Assembly: GCF_947632095.1 (NCBI RefSeq)
Contig: NZ_CANROA010000020.1
Coordinates: forward strand, 1 to 39,470
Source: an uncultured Microbacterium sp.
Lineage (GTDB): Bacteria > Actinomycetota > Actinomycetes > Actinomycetales > Microbacteriaceae
Length of the DNA: 39,470 nt
Reading direction: 5' to 3'
This document shows, in pieces, positions 16,409 to 25,900 of this stretch; position 1 is the first letter of the stretch; the number at the start of each line of letters is the position of its first letter. The notes under the pieces are model-generated. The model was given only the letters and a program-made list of their open reading frames with translations, did not search any database and was not told the DNA's origin. Both the position numbers and the translations under genes were made by a program.

Positions 16409-18085
16409 ATGAAGATCGATGAACTGATCGGACGCGCGGTGGCGCGTCTGGGTGGCGCACATATGTTCGGCGTCGTGGGCAGCGGCAATTTCCGCGCCAC
16501 GAACGCGGCGCTGGAGGCGGGGGTTCCGTTCACCGGTTCGCGTCACGAGATGGGGGCGGCCTGCATGGCGGATGCCTTCGCGCAGACGACCGGCCGGCTC
16601 TCGGTTGTGACGGTGCACCAGGGGTGCGGGCTCTCCAACGCCCTGACCGGGATCGGTGAGGCCGCGAAGTCGCGCACCCCGGTGCTCGTGCTCGCCGGGG
16701 ATACGCCGGGTGGGGAGTACGAGAGCAACTTCTGGATCGACCAGGACAACGTGGTCGCCGGAATGGGCGCGGTGCCCGAGCGCATCTACTCTCCGGCATC
16801 CGCACTGCGCGACATCGTTCGGGCGGTGACGACCGCCATCGCGGGGCGACGAACCGTCGTGTTCTCGATGCCGCTGGACTTCCAGCGGGCGGATGCCACG
16901 CCCGAGCAGATCGCGGAGCTCGAGCGGTTGTCGCCTCCGGTCGCCCCGCCGGCTCCCGGCGCGGCACCCGAGTCCGTGGCGCAGATCGCCGATCGGCTGC
17001 GGGGCGCGAAGCGGCCCGTCTTCGTCGGAGGCCGTGGAGCCGTGGACGCCGCCGGGCAGATCCGTCGTCTGGCGGATCTGACGGGGGCGCTGCTGACGAC
17101 GACCGCGGTCGGACGCGGCCTCTTCAACGAGGACCCGTGGCACCTGGACGTCATGGGCGGCTTCTCCACCGACGGCGCCGCGGAGCTGATCCGGGAGGCC
17201 GATGTCATCGTCGCGTTCGGCGCGGCGCTGAACCGCTGGACGACGCGGGATGGATCTTTCATCCGCGACCCCTATGTGATCCAGGTGGATGACACGGTGT
17301 CGGCCTTCGGGTTCCACTTCCCGGTCGATCTCGAGGTGCTCGGCGACAGCGCTCTGACCGCCGCCGCCGTCGCGGATCTGCTCGAGTCCGAAGGGCCACG
17401 CGTCGGTTACCGCACGCCGGAGACGGCCGCCCGGGTGGCGGCGTCGTTGAACTGGAGCGACCAGCCGTTCGAGGACCGCACCGAACCGATCGATGCGAAC
17501 GACCCGAGCAGCGGCAGGATCGACCCCCGGGCGCTGACGAACGCGATCGACGCGATGGTTCCGATGGAGCGGGTCGTGGTCCCGGATGGTGGCAACTTCA
17601 ACGCATACCCGGCCATGCTGCTGCGGGTCCCCGACAACGACGGATACGTCATCCCGCTGGCCTTCCAGTCGATCGGCCTCGCGTTGGCGAGCGCGATCGG
17701 CACGAGCATCGCACAGCCCGATCGTGTCACGATCGCAGGCGTCGGCGACGGCGGGTTCATGATGTCGCTGGCCGAGCTCGACACGGCGGTGCGCATGAAG
17801 CTGCCCCTGATCGTCCTGGTCTACAACGATCACGCCTACGGTGCGGAGGTGCATCACTTCGAGGAGGAGACGGAGCGCCTGGAGACGGTCGTCTTCCCGG
17901 AGACGGACATCGCGGCGATCGGACGGGGCTTCGGGTGCGAGGCGATCACGGTCCGTCGGCTCGAGGACCTGGCGCCGCTGCAGACGTGGCTCGACGGCCC
18001 GCGGAATGGTCCGTTCCTCATCGATGCGAAGATCGCCGATTTCCCGTCCTGGGTCCTGGCGCACAGCTTCGCGACGCACGAGTAG
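16409..18085 (+). CDS. thiamine diphosphate-dependent enzyme (acetolactate synthase-like)
   Basis: 558 residues, three-domain ThDP fold. Glu47 in SRHEMGAA is the cofactor-activating glutamate; the central domain covers about 190-330; GDGGFMM (from 446) through VYND is the ThDP/Mg signature. ATAGGAG at 16394-16400 sets ATG 16409; a GTG at 16400 falls inside the ribosome site. Co-transcribed with the second binding protein. Family members decarboxylate or join 2-oxo acids (acetolactate synthase, benzoylformate, sulfopyruvate or 2-ketoarginine decarboxylase). The sequence does not decide among these. A role on a 2-oxo acid from the imported compound is inferred. No small regulatory subunit is nearby, against branched-chain biosynthesis. 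Confidence 0.82.
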   Translation: MKIDELIGRAVARLGGAHMFGVVGSGNFRATNAALEAGVPFTGSRHEMGAACMADAFAQTTGRLSVVTVHQGCGLSNALTGIGEAAKSRTPVLVLAGDTPGGEYESNFWIDQDNVVAGMGAVPERIYSPASALRDIVRAVTTAIAGRRTVVFSMPLDFQRADATPEQIAELERLSPPVAPPAPGAAPESVAQIADRLRGAKRPVFVGGRGAVDAAGQIRRLADLTGALLTTTAVGRGLFNEDPWHLDVMGGFSTDGAAELIREADVIVAFGAALNRWTTRDGSFIRDPYVIQVDDTVSAFGFHFPVDLEVLGDSALTAAAVADLLESEGPRVGYRTPETAARVAASLNWSDQPFEDRTEPIDANDPSSGRIDPRALTNAIDAMVPMERVVVPDGGNFNAYPAMLLRVPDNDGYVIPLAFQSIGLALASAIGTSIAQPDRVTIAGVGDGGFMMSLAELDTAVRMKLPLIVLVYNDHAYGAEVHHFEEETERLETVVFPETDIAAIGRGFGCEAITVRRLEDLAPLQTWLDGPRNGPFLIDAKIADFPSWVLAHSFATHE

Positions 18086-18135
18086 CTCGCACACGTGCAG
18101 CTTCCATCGTGCGGCCTGCCCTCGCCCCAACGTTC

Positions 18136-18143
18136 TGTATACA
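18136..18143. promoter_or_regulatory. TGTATACA palindrome in AT-rich island
   Basis: An eight-base palindrome in the only AT-rich patch of the 158-base gap between the ThDP gene and etfB. TGTATAC-type palindromes are typical targets of GntR-family regulators; no such gene is in the window. It could also be part of a promoter. Confidence 0.3.
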
Positions 18144-18187
18144 TTATGGGCGTCGGGGCGGGGTCAGGTCGGATCAGAGCGGCCGGA

Positions 18188-18218
18188 TTGCCTACATTCG
18201 GGCACGGCGCAGTAGACT
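18188..18218 (+). promoter_or_regulatory. candidate etfBA promoter
   Basis: TTGCCT (18188-18193), a 19-base spacer and TAGACT (18213-18218). The start would give a leader of about 20 bases with GAGGAG (18232-18237) before ATG 18244. The spacer is slightly long. Confidence 0.4.
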
Positions 18219-18243
18219 CGACGACAGTCGTGAGGAGTAATCG

Positions 18244-19020
18244 ATGAAGATCTTCGTCCTGGTCAAAGAAGTGCCGGACACGTATGGCGATCGCAAACTG
18301 AATCTCGAGACCGGGCTGGCCGATCGCGGCGCCGGCGATGTGGTTCTCGATGAGATCACCGAGCGCGCGCTCGAGGTCGCCCTGTCGTATGCCGATAAGA
18401 ACGCCGGCACCGAGGTCGTGGCTCTGTCCATGGCTCCCGAGGCGTCGACGGCGTCGATTCGCCGTTCGTTGGCGATCGGTGCGCGCTCGGCGGTGCATGT
18501 CGCTGATGAGCAGCTCGTCGGCGCCGATCTCGGTCTGACCGCCCAGGTTCTCGCTGCGGCGATCCGCCGGGCGGAACCCGATCTGGTGATCACGGGAAAT
18601 CTGTCGACGGACGGCTCGGGCGGAATGCTGCCGGCGATGCTCGCCGAGCACCTCGGCTTCGCGAGTGCGACGGCTCTGAGCGCGGTCGAGATCGCCGAGG
18701 ATGCCGTCTCGGGCACGCGCGCGGCGGATGACGGCGCTCAGCAGGTCACGACGTCGTTGCCCGCGGTGATCTCGATCACCGAGGCGCTCCCGGATGCGCG
18801 CTTCCCGAACTTCAAGGGCATCATGGCGGCGAAGAAGAAGCCGTTGGAGGTGCTCTCCCTCGCCGATCTGGGTGTCTCGGCCGACCCGGGTGCCGCCCCG
18901 CAGACGATCATGACGACGGTCTCGGAGAAGCCCCCGCGTGCGGCGGGCGTGAAGATCACGGATGAGGGCGACGCCGGCGCGCAGCTGGTGGAGTTCCTCG
19001 CGCAGAACAGGCTGGTGTGA
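18244..19020 (+). CDS. etfB: electron transfer flavoprotein beta subunit
   Basis: 258 residues. [13 protein letters not shown], the central [21 protein letters not shown] stretch, [26 protein letters not shown], and the recognition/C-terminal region [19 protein letters not shown] are standard EtfB features (the family signature normally includes VE..LP and P..R.PN). Ribosome site GAGGAG seven bases before ATG. With EtfA it carries electrons from acyl-CoA dehydrogenases to the membrane. TGATG coupling to etfA. Adjacent acyl-CoA enzymes suggest local use, though ETF normally serves the whole cell. Not a nitrogen-fixation FixA: no fixCX follows. Confidence 0.93.
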   Translation: MKIFVLVKEVPDTYGDRKLNLETGLADRGAGDVVLDEITERALEVALSYADKNAGTEVVALSMAPEASTASIRRSLAIGARSAVHVADEQLVGADLGLTAQVLAAAIRRAEPDLVITGNLSTDGSGGMLPAMLAEHLGFASATALSAVEIAEDAVSGTRAADDGAQQVTTSLPAVISITEALPDARFPNFKGIMAAKKKPLEVLSLADLGVSADPGAAPQTIMTTVSEKPPRAAGVKITDEGDAGAQLVEFLAQNRLV

Positions 19021-19994
19021 TGATGAGCTACCCCGAAGACGCAATCCTCGTCCTCGTCGATGTGACCCCCGCCGGCGACGCTGCGACATCGACCGCGGCT
19101 CTGATCGGCGCCGCAGCGACGATCGGCTCGCCGGTCGCGCTGGTTCCCGGTGGCTCGCAGAGCGCGGTGGATGCCGTCGCTGCTGCCGGAGCACCCATCA
19201 TCCTGACCGCCGAGGCGGATGCCGCCACGCTGACGGTTCCGATCGTCGACGCCCTGCAGGCGGCGTTCCAGCGTGTGCGCCCGAATGCGGTTCTCGTGTC
19301 GAACTCGATCACGGGCCGCGATGTCGTCGGTCGTTTCGCGGTGCGTGAGAAGCTTGCGGTCTCGGTCGACGCGATCGGCGTCTCCCGCGATGATGAGGGC
19401 ATCGTCGCGCACCACTCCGTCTACGGCGGGGCGTACCTGGTGGATTCGGCGCCGACGTTCGGCGCTCCGGTGATCACGGTGCGTCAGGGGGCGGTGGATG
19501 CGCGTGCCGAGGCCGTGGCCTCGCCGGTGGTCGAAGCGATCGAGGTGGCGCCGTCGGGTGCTCGGGCGGCGACGGCCGGTGCCGTCGAGGTCATCGAGGT
19601 CGAATCCTCGCGCCCCGACCTGCGCGGTGCGGCGAAGGTCGTCGCGGGCGGTCGTGGTCTCGGCTCGAAGGAGCAGTTCGTGCTCGTCGAGCAGCTCGCC
19701 GATTCGCTCGGCGCGGCGATCGGCGCTTCGCGTGCGGCGGTCGACGCCGGATACATCCCCTATGCGCACCAGGTCGGTCAGACCGGTGTCTCGGTCTCGC
19801 CGCAGCTCTATGTCGCGGTCGGCATCTCCGGTGCCATCCAGCACCGGGCCGGCATGCAGACGGCGAAGACGATCGTCGCGATCAACAAGGACCCCGATGC
19901 TCCGATCTTCGACATCGCCGACTTCGGCATCGTCGGAGACCTGTTCACGGTGCTGCCGCAGATCGTGAACGCTCTCGACGCACGGAAGAAGTAG
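19020..19994 (+). CDS. etfA: electron transfer flavoprotein alpha subunit
   Basis: 324 residues from ATG 19020, which overlaps the etfB stop (TGATG); ATG 19023 is equally possible. The C-terminal FAD domain is clear: [91 protein letters not shown]. Forms the EtfAB heterodimer holding FAD. The next gene, a membrane b-type cytochrome, begins four bases after the stop, which links ETF with a membrane redox partner. Confidence 0.93.
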   Translation: MMSYPEDAILVLVDVTPAGDAATSTAALIGAAATIGSPVALVPGGSQSAVDAVAAAGAPIILTAEADAATLTVPIVDALQAAFQRVRPNAVLVSNSITGRDVVGRFAVREKLAVSVDAIGVSRDDEGIVAHHSVYGGAYLVDSAPTFGAPVITVRQGAVDARAEAVASPVVEAIEVAPSGARAATAGAVEVIEVESSRPDLRGAAKVVAGGRGLGSKEQFVLVEQLADSLGAAIGASRAAVDAGYIPYAHQVGQTGVSVSPQLYVAVGISGAIQHRAGMQTAKTIVAINKDPDAPIFDIADFGIVGDLFTVLPQIVNALDARKK

Positions 19995-19998
19995 ACGG

Positions 19999-21594
19999 AT
20001 GCTGAGACGCGGACTCCCTCGCGTCCCGGGCGGCGATCCTTGGCCTCCCGCGGATGCTGTGGCGGCAGATGCTTTCGACTCCTTCGTCGATCAGCCTGTG
20101 TCGGCGACGGCAACGGCGCCCGAGGTCGCGGCTGAGGCGCCGGCAGTCCAGGCCGCTCCGGCTGTCGCTGCTCCGGTTGCGCCGCGGGCGGAGCGATCCG
20201 AAACCGTCGCTTCGCCGACCGTCGCACTCCGCCGGGGACTGCCGCGCACGCCCGGTGGCGAGCTGTGGCCTCCGGCCGATGCAGGTGCTCGGGCCGGCGT
20301 CGACCCCGTTGCCGCTCAGCCCGTTCCGGCGGTTTCGCCGGTCGACGACCCGGAGCCCGCGCCTGCCGCAGAGCCCCTGGTGGCTGAGCGGGTGGAACGC
20401 GTCGAGGCAGTCGTGCCATCCGGCGTCGCTCTCCGCCGCGGCCTGCCGCGTAGGCCGGGCGGCGACCCGTGGCCTCCCGCCGATGCGGTTGCGACGGTTG
20501 CGGCCGTGCCCACCACGGCGCCCGAAACGGCTCCTGTTTCCTCGGAGACCGCGGTCGCGGCATCCGAGGCCCCGGCGGCGCCGGTGAACGACATCAGTGT
20601 TCCGCTGCCCTTCCAGCGCACGGTCTGGCAGGGGGATGCGCCGCGTCACGGCGCTCCGGATCCCGAGCCGGTGCGGCACGGGCCCTTCACGAAGGGGCAG
20701 TGGGCGGGCGTCGTCGTCATCGGCGGCATCGCGCTGCTGGGGGCGGCCGCGATGGCGGTGTTCTTCGTCCGCTGGCTGCTGAGCACCACGCCGCTGCAGG
20801 ACTTCCTGACGACCTACCCGGGCGAGTACCACCTGCCCGAGGGGGCGCCGGTCGGCTTCCCCGGCTGGCTCGGATGGCAGCACTTCTTCAACGTGTTCCT
20901 CATGGTCCTGATCATCCGGTCGGGTCTGCGGATTCGTACCGAGAAGCGTCCGACGGCGTTCTGGACCCCGCGCAGCGGCCAGGGCAAGGTCAGTCTGACG
21001 ATCTGGTTCCACCAGTCGCTCGATATCCTCTGGCTCGTCAACGGCGTCGTGTTCATCGTGCTGCTGTTCGCCACCGGGCAGTGGATGCGGGTGATCCCCA
21101 CCAGCTGGGAGGTCTTCCCGAACGCGCTCTCCGCGATCCTGCAGTACATCTCGTTGGACTGGCCGACCGAGAACGGGTGGGCGAACTACAACTCCGTGCA
21201 GCAGATCGCCTACTTCACGACGATCTTCATCGCGGCGCCTCTGGCGGCCGCCACCGGATTCCGGATGAGCGGGATGTGGCCGAAGAAGGCCGAGAAGCTC
21301 AGCAAGGCATACCCGATCGAGTGGGCGCGCGCCGTGCACTTCCCGGTGATGCTGTACTTCGTCGTGTTCATCGCGATTCACGTGTTCCTCGTGTTCGCGA
21401 CGGGTGCGTTGCGCAACCTCAACCACATGTTCGCCGCTCAGGGGTCGGTCGATCCAGGGGTCTACGCCGATAACTGGACCGGGTTCTGGTTCTTCGTCGC
21501 ATCCCTCGTCGTGATTGCCGCGGCGTGGATCGCCGCCCGGCCGATGGTCCTCGCGCCGATCGCGAAGCTGTTCGGAACGGTCAGCAGCCGCTGA
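19999..21594 (+). CDS. membrane b-type cytochrome with triple LRRGLPR repeat N-terminus
   Basis: 531 residues. Residues 1-200 are Pro/Ala-rich, probably disordered and cytoplasmic, with three copies of LRRGLPR-x-PGG-x-x-WPPADA at 2-20, 77-95 and 145-163. About six membrane helices follow (235-261, 295-310, 341-366, 401-421, 446-470, 493-513). His295, His338, His447 and His461 lie at helix ends or within helices, as heme b ligands do in cytochrome b561/b6-type domains. Its ATG follows etfA by four bases, so it is co-transcribed with ETF. No ETF:quinone oxidoreductase gene is visible here; transfer of ETF electrons to menaquinone is a reasonable hypothesis. A formate-dehydrogenase-gamma-like or other cytochrome role is not excluded. 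Confidence 0.8.
   Translation: MLRRGLPRVPGGDPWPPADAVAADAFDSFVDQPVSATATAPEVAAEAPAVQAAPAVAAPVAPRAERSETVASPTVALRRGLPRTPGGELWPPADAGARAGVDPVAAQPVPAVSPVDDPEPAPAAEPLVAERVERVEAVVPSGVALRRGLPRRPGGDPWPPADAVATVAAVPTTAPETAPVSSETAVAASEAPAAPVNDISVPLPFQRTVWQGDAPRHGAPDPEPVRHGPFTKGQWAGVVVIGGIALLGAAAMAVFFVRWLLSTTPLQDFLTTYPGEYHLPEGAPVGFPGWLGWQHFFNVFLMVLIIRSGLRIRTEKRPTAFWTPRSGQGKVSLTIWFHQSLDILWLVNGVVFIVLLFATGQWMRVIPTSWEVFPNALSAILQYISLDWPTENGWANYNSVQQIAYFTTIFIAAPLAAATGFRMSGMWPKKAEKLSKAYPIEWARAVHFPVMLYFVVFIAIHVFLVFATGALRNLNHMFAAQGSVDPGVYADNWTGFWFFVASLVVIAAAWIAARPMVLAPIAKLFGTVSSR
20002..20487 (+). repeat. three in-frame protein repeats
   Basis: Units at 20002-20058, 20227-20283 and 20431-20487 encode the 19-residue LRRGLPR/PGG/WPPADA motif. 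Spacers of 168 and 147 bases differ in length and sequence, so selection acts on the peptide unit and not on DNA copies. The cysteine-free Arg/Trp-rich motif could be a docking site. Confidence 0.9.
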
Positions 21595-21603
21595 GAAACA
21601 GAA

Positions 21604-21645
21604 AATGCGCTGGTGCGCTGCCCGGGGGCGGCGCACCAGCGCATT
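21604..21645. terminator. bidirectional terminator
   Basis: Perfect 15-base arms (left arm AATGCGCTGGTGCGC) flank a 12-base loop, ten bases after the cytochrome stop and nine bases before the stop of the convergent GNAT gene. AA/TT ends give a short U run on either strand. Confidence 0.85.
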
Positions 21646-21653
21646 CGTGTTGG

Positions 21654-22163
21654 TCAGGGGCGGACGAACCGAACCTCGGTGAGCGTCTCCCCGAGGAAGG
21701 GTTCGGTGTGCTTCGCACCATCGAGGTGGAAGCCGTTGCGGTCGTAGAAGCGGTGCGCACGAGGGTTGTCCTCGGCCACCCATAGGTAGAGCGGCTCGTC
21801 CTGCTCGACGGCGGCATCGAAGAGCCGCTTGCCGAGGCCGGTGCCCTGGTAGGCCTCGAGCAGGTAGATGAAGTACAGCTCGCGGAACGCCGGGGCGTCC
21901 TTGTCGCGGGCGGGACCGGAACCGACGAATCCGACGATCTCGCCATCGGCGAGGGCAGCGTGCATCTTGAAGTCGGGGCCCTGCGCGGCCCAGTTCGTCC
22001 ACAGCTCGGCCATGCGCCGGGGCGACACCTTCTCGAGGGCCGCGGTGCTGATCAGATGATCGTAGGTCTCGTGCCAGCACGCGGCGTGCACGCGGCCGAG
22101 GGCTTCGGCATCGACATCACGGACCGGACGGACAATGATTTCAGGCTGGGCATCATCGCTCAT
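21654..22163 (-). CDS. GNAT-family N-acetyltransferase
   Basis: 169 residues. The acetyl-CoA loop is YQGTGLGKRL (Q-x-x-G-x-G), preceded by ELYFIYLLEAYQ and followed by LYLWVAEDNPRAHRFYDRNGF, the typical C-terminal GNAT pattern. It transfers an acetyl group to an amine; the acceptor is unknown. ATG 22163 is six bases from a TAGAGT box on the minus strand, so the message is probably leaderless. Convergent with the cytochrome gene, divergent from the thioesterase. Confidence 0.9.
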   Translation of the reverse strand: MSDDAQPEIIVRPVRDVDAEALGRVHAACWHETYDHLISTAALEKVSPRRMAELWTNWAAQGPDFKMHAALADGEIVGFVGSGPARDKDAPAFRELYFIYLLEAYQGTGLGKRLFDAAVEQDEPLYLWVAEDNPRAHRFYDRNGFHLDGAKHTEPFLGETLTEVRFVRP

Positions 22164-22169
22164 GCGGCG

Positions 22170-22175
22170 ACTCTA
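22170..22175 (-). promoter_or_regulatory. -10 box of GNAT gene, leaderless type
   Basis: Minus-strand TAGAGT, then CGCCGC, then ATG. No Shine-Dalgarno is present. Confidence 0.55.
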
Positions 22176-22257
22176 CGCGCGGCCCCCGCGAAGACGAAAT
22201 CGGGGGAGGGTGCTGTGCGAATCCCACAACGGAGTTCGGAGGACTGTGGCCGATGAC

Positions 22258-22263
22258 TACGAT
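22258..22263 (+). promoter_or_regulatory. -10 box of thioesterase gene, leaderless type
   Basis: TACGAT, eight bases, then GTG 22272. No ribosome site lies in that spacer. Confidence 0.4.
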
Positions 22264-22271
22264 CGTCCTTC

Positions 22272-22832
22272 GTGAACGTGATCTGGCGAACCCTGCTCGT
22301 GATGTGGAAGGCGCAGCGACGACTGCGCCGTGAGGGGCGCATCGAACCGACGGCGATCGGGCGGGTGAGCGCACGCACATTGCTCACCGACATCGACCTG
22401 CTGCGCCACATGAACAACGGCCGCTACCTGTCGCTGTTCGACCTGGGCCGATGGGACCTGTTGATCCGCACGGGCATGGCCGATGTCATGAAGCGCGAGG
22501 GCTGGTACGCCGTGGTGTCGTCCGAGACGATCACGTTCCGCAAATCTCTGCAGCTCTGGCAGCGCTTCGACATCGAATCGCGCCTGCTCGGCCACGACGA
22601 CACCGCGATCTATCTCGAGCATCGGGCCGTCGTGGACGGAGAGATCTACACACGAGTCCTCGTGCGCGCCCGCATGCTCAAGCGCACGGGCGGCACGGTC
22701 ACGCACGATGAGCTCTTCGCCGCGGTGGGCCGCCCCGAGGGGCTGCCGGACGTCGAGGCCTGGGTGCACGAGTGGGCGGCGGCATCCGCTCTGCCCTCGA
22801 CCCGCGCCCAGGCTCCCAGCATCTGGAGCTGA
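22272..22832 (+). CDS. hotdog-fold acyl-CoA thioesterase family protein
   Basis: 186 residues. TDIDLLRHMNNGRYLSLFDLGRWDLLIRTG is the 4HBT/THEM6-like helix signature with the usual D-x-x-x-H-x-N-N pattern; SETITFRKSLQLWQRFDIESRLLG and IYLEHRAVVDGEIYTRVLVRAR are hotdog strands. Probably hydrolyses acyl-CoA or acyl-ACP thioesters. Start GTG is supported by a -10 box eight bases upstream. It lies alone between the divergent GNAT gene and putA; 74 bases before putA. Confidence 0.82.
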   Translation: MNVIWRTLLVMWKAQRRLRREGRIEPTAIGRVSARTLLTDIDLLRHMNNGRYLSLFDLGRWDLLIRTGMADVMKREGWYAVVSSETITFRKSLQLWQRFDIESRLLGHDDTAIYLEHRAVVDGEIYTRVLVRARMLKRTGGTVTHDELFAAVGRPEGLPDVEAWVHEWAAASALPSTRAQAPSIWS

Positions 22833-22875
22833 CCCGCGGGATTCCGCCTGAAGAAGGTGGAGTGTGTCACCCCGG

Positions 22876-22894
22876 CGAGCGGCGGCCGCGCTCG
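22876..22894. promoter_or_regulatory. inverted repeat abutting putA -10 box
   Basis: CGAGCG and CGCTCG flank seven bases and end directly at the TAGGCT box. The position between -35 and -10 suits a repressor site, but such GC-only repeats also arise by chance in this base composition. Confidence 0.25.
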
Positions 22895-22900
22895 TAGGCT
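22895..22900 (+). promoter_or_regulatory. -10 box of putA, leaderless type
   Basis: TAGGCT, GAGCAC, ATG: six-base spacing and no ribosome site. Confidence 0.55.
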
Positions 22901-22906
22901 GAGCAC

Positions 22907-25900
22907 ATGTCAGAGTCCGTCTCCCTCATCGATTCCTCGATCGATCTCGCCCGGCGCTGGATCGCCGAGGCGGCCGATGCGGAGACCGACCCGGCGGCTG
23001 CGCGTCTGGCCGATGTTCTGCAGGATCCGAACGGCCTGTCCTTCACCCTCGGATTCGTCGATGGCGTGATGCGCCCCGAGTCTCTGGGGGCTGCCGCGGC
23101 GCAACTGCAGCGGATCGCGCCGATCGTGCCGGAGTTCCTGCCCTGGTACCTGCGCGGAGCCGTGCGCGTCGGCGGCGGCATCGCGCCCGTGCTGCCCGCG
23201 CCGACTGTTCCGATCGCCCGTCGGGTGCTGCGCGAGATGGTGGGCCACCTCGTCGTCGATGCCCGCCCGGCCAAGCTCGGCGCGGCGATCGAGAGACTGC
23301 GTGCGGACGGGGCCCGGCTTAACCTGAACCTCCTCGGCGAAGCCGTGCTCGGGGAGCGCGAGGCGCAGCGCCGCCTCGACGGCATCCACGATCTGATCCG
23401 CCGCGATGACGTCGAGTACGTCTCCGTCAAGGTCTCGGCGATCATCAGCCGCATCTCGATGTGGGCGTTCGACGACGTCGTGGACGCCGTGGTCGACAGG
23501 CTCACACCCCTTTACGTCACCGCAGCGAAGACCGGCACGTTCATCAATCTCGACATGGAGGAGTACCGCGATCTCGATCTGACGATCGCCGTTTTCACCC
23601 GGCTCCTCGAGGATCCGCGCCTTCTGACGCTCGAGGCCGGCATCGTTCTGCAGGCGTATCTCACGGATTCGCTCAGTGCGCTCCGCGAGCTCACCGCCTG
23701 GGCGCGCGATCGCATCCAGCGCGGAGGCGCGCCGATCAAGGTGCGCCTCGTCAAGGGAGCGAACCTCGCCATGGAGCGGGTGGATTCCGTGATGCACGGG
23801 TGGGCGCAGGCCACCTACGAGACCAAACTCGACACGGATGCGAACTACCTGCGGATGCTGGATGCCGCGCTGACGCCGGAGAACATCGCCGCGGTGCGCA
23901 TCGGGGTCGCCGGTCACAACCTGTTCGGCATCGCGCACGCCTGGCTGCTCGCGGGGGAGCGGGGTGTGCGCGACGGCGTCGATTTCGAGATGCTGCTCGG
24001 CATGGCTCAGGGGCAGGTTCAGGCGGTTTCCCGCGAGGTCGGACCGGTTCTGCTGTATGTCCCGGTCGTGAAGCCCGAGGAGTTCGACGTCGCGATCAGC
24101 TACCTCGTGCGCCGGCTCGAGGAGAACGCCCAGTCCGAGAACTTCCTGTCTGCGGCCTTCCACCTGCATGAGGACGGGCGCCTTTTCGACCGGGAGCGCG
24201 ACCGGTATCGACGAGCGGTCGAACGCTCGACGGATGCGACGCTGAGGACGGCTCCTCAGCGCATCCAGGACCGCTCCGCCCCCGTGCACGAGTCCCTCCG
24301 GCCGGCACCGGTCACCACGGCGGACGACGGAGGCCTCACCCGCACCGTGCTGGGGATCGCGCGCGGTTCGCAGGCCTCCGGCATGTATGTCGAGACGGCC
24401 GTCTACGCGCGCCGCGAGGGCGATACGACCGTGGGCGGCGCCCCGGGCTTCATGAACGTGGCCGACAGCGATCCCGCACTCCCCGCGAACCGCGAATGGG
24501 CGCGCGGCATCCACGCGCGCATCGCCGATTCGCGGATCGGCGCGTCCACGCTGCGCGCGGCGCGCATCGAGGACGCCGATGCTCTGGACGCGGCCGTCGC
24601 ACGCGCTCGCACCGCATCCGCCGTCTGGGGGTCGCATCCCGCGGCGGAGCGCGCCGAGGCCCTCCTGCGCGCCGCCGCCGCCCTCGAATCGCGGCGCGGG
24701 GAACTCATCGAGGTCGCAGCATCCGAGACCGGCAAGGTGCTCCGCGAGGCCGACATCGAGGTCAGCGAAGCCGTCGACTTCGCCCGCTATTACGCCGCGA
24801 AGGCCCGTGAGCTCGACAGCATCCCCGGGGCCGCCTTCGAGCCGGCCCGTGTCACGCTCGTGGCGCCGCCGTGGAACTTCCCCCTCGCGATCCCCGCCGG
24901 AGGCGTGCTCGCGGCGCTCGCCGCGGGGTCGACCGTGCTGCTCAAACCCGCGCCGCAGGCACGGCGCTGTGCGGCCGTCGTCGCGGAGGCGCTGTGGGAA
25001 GCGGGCGTTCCTCGCGATGTGCTCCAGCTCCTCGACGTCGACGAGGATGAGCACGGACGCGCTCTCGTCGAGCATGACAGCATCGATCGCGTCATCCTCA
25101 CCGGGTCGTGGGAGACGGCCGAGCTTTTCCGCTCCTGGCGCCCCGACCTGCCGCTCCTCGCCGAGACGAGCGGCAAGAACGCCATGATCATCACGCCGTC
25201 GGCCGATCTCGACCTGGCGGTCGCCGATCTCGTGCAGAGCGCCTTCGGGCACGCCGGGCAGAAGTGCTCGGCGGCATCGCTCGCGATCCTCGTCGGTCCG
25301 GTGGGGAGGTCGTCTCGCTTCGCCCGTCAGCTGGTGGACGCCGTGCGCTCGCTGCGCGTCGGATGGCCCGAAGACCCTCGCGCGGACGTCGGCCCCGTCA
25401 TCGAACGCCCGCAGGGCAAGCTCGCCTGGGCCCTGCGCGAACTGGAGGGCGATGAGCGGTGGCTGATCGCGCCGGAACCCGTCGCCGGCGATGAGACCGG
25501 CAGGCTCTGGCGCCCTGGCGTGCGCGTGGGCGTGCAGCCCGGATCCCGCTTCCACCGGGAGGAGTTCTTCGGACCGGTGCTGGGCATCATGCACGCGCCC
25601 TCCCTCAGCCACGCGATCGAGATGCAGAACGCCGTCGAATACGGCCTCACCGCCGGACTGCACACGCAGGACCCGGATGATCTCGCGCAGTGGCTCAGCG
25701 CCGTGCAGGCGGGGAACCTCTACGTCAACCGTGGGATCACGGGAGCGATCGTGCAGCGCCAGCCCTTCGGGGGGTGGAAGAAGTCGTCGGTCGGCCCCGG
25801 TGCCAAGGCCGGTGGCCCGAACTATCTCATCGGGCTCGGCACGTGGCGCTCGCGCAGCGGCGGGCACGCCTCGAGCACGCTGCACCTGCGCGGTCTCGAC

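Noticed and set aside
7546..19994. Resemblance to the carnitine system (caiA, caiB, caiD and fixAB together, with a BCCT carrier at 28744).
   Set aside because: No CaiC ligase, CaiE or FixCX; the ABC importer, HMG-lyase-like enzyme, MmgE/PrpD and ThDP enzyme do not fit, and the BCCT gene is a separate unit about 9 kb away. The similarity is at family level only.
18244..19994. FixA/FixB of nitrogen fixation.
   Set aside because: No fixC, fixX or nif genes; sequence and order are those of housekeeping etfB-etfA next to acyl-CoA enzymes.
20002..20487. Three spaced repeats as a possible CRISPR-like or mobile DNA repeat.
   Set aside because: Identity is at protein level; the DNA copies differ at synonymous sites and spacers are coding and unequal.
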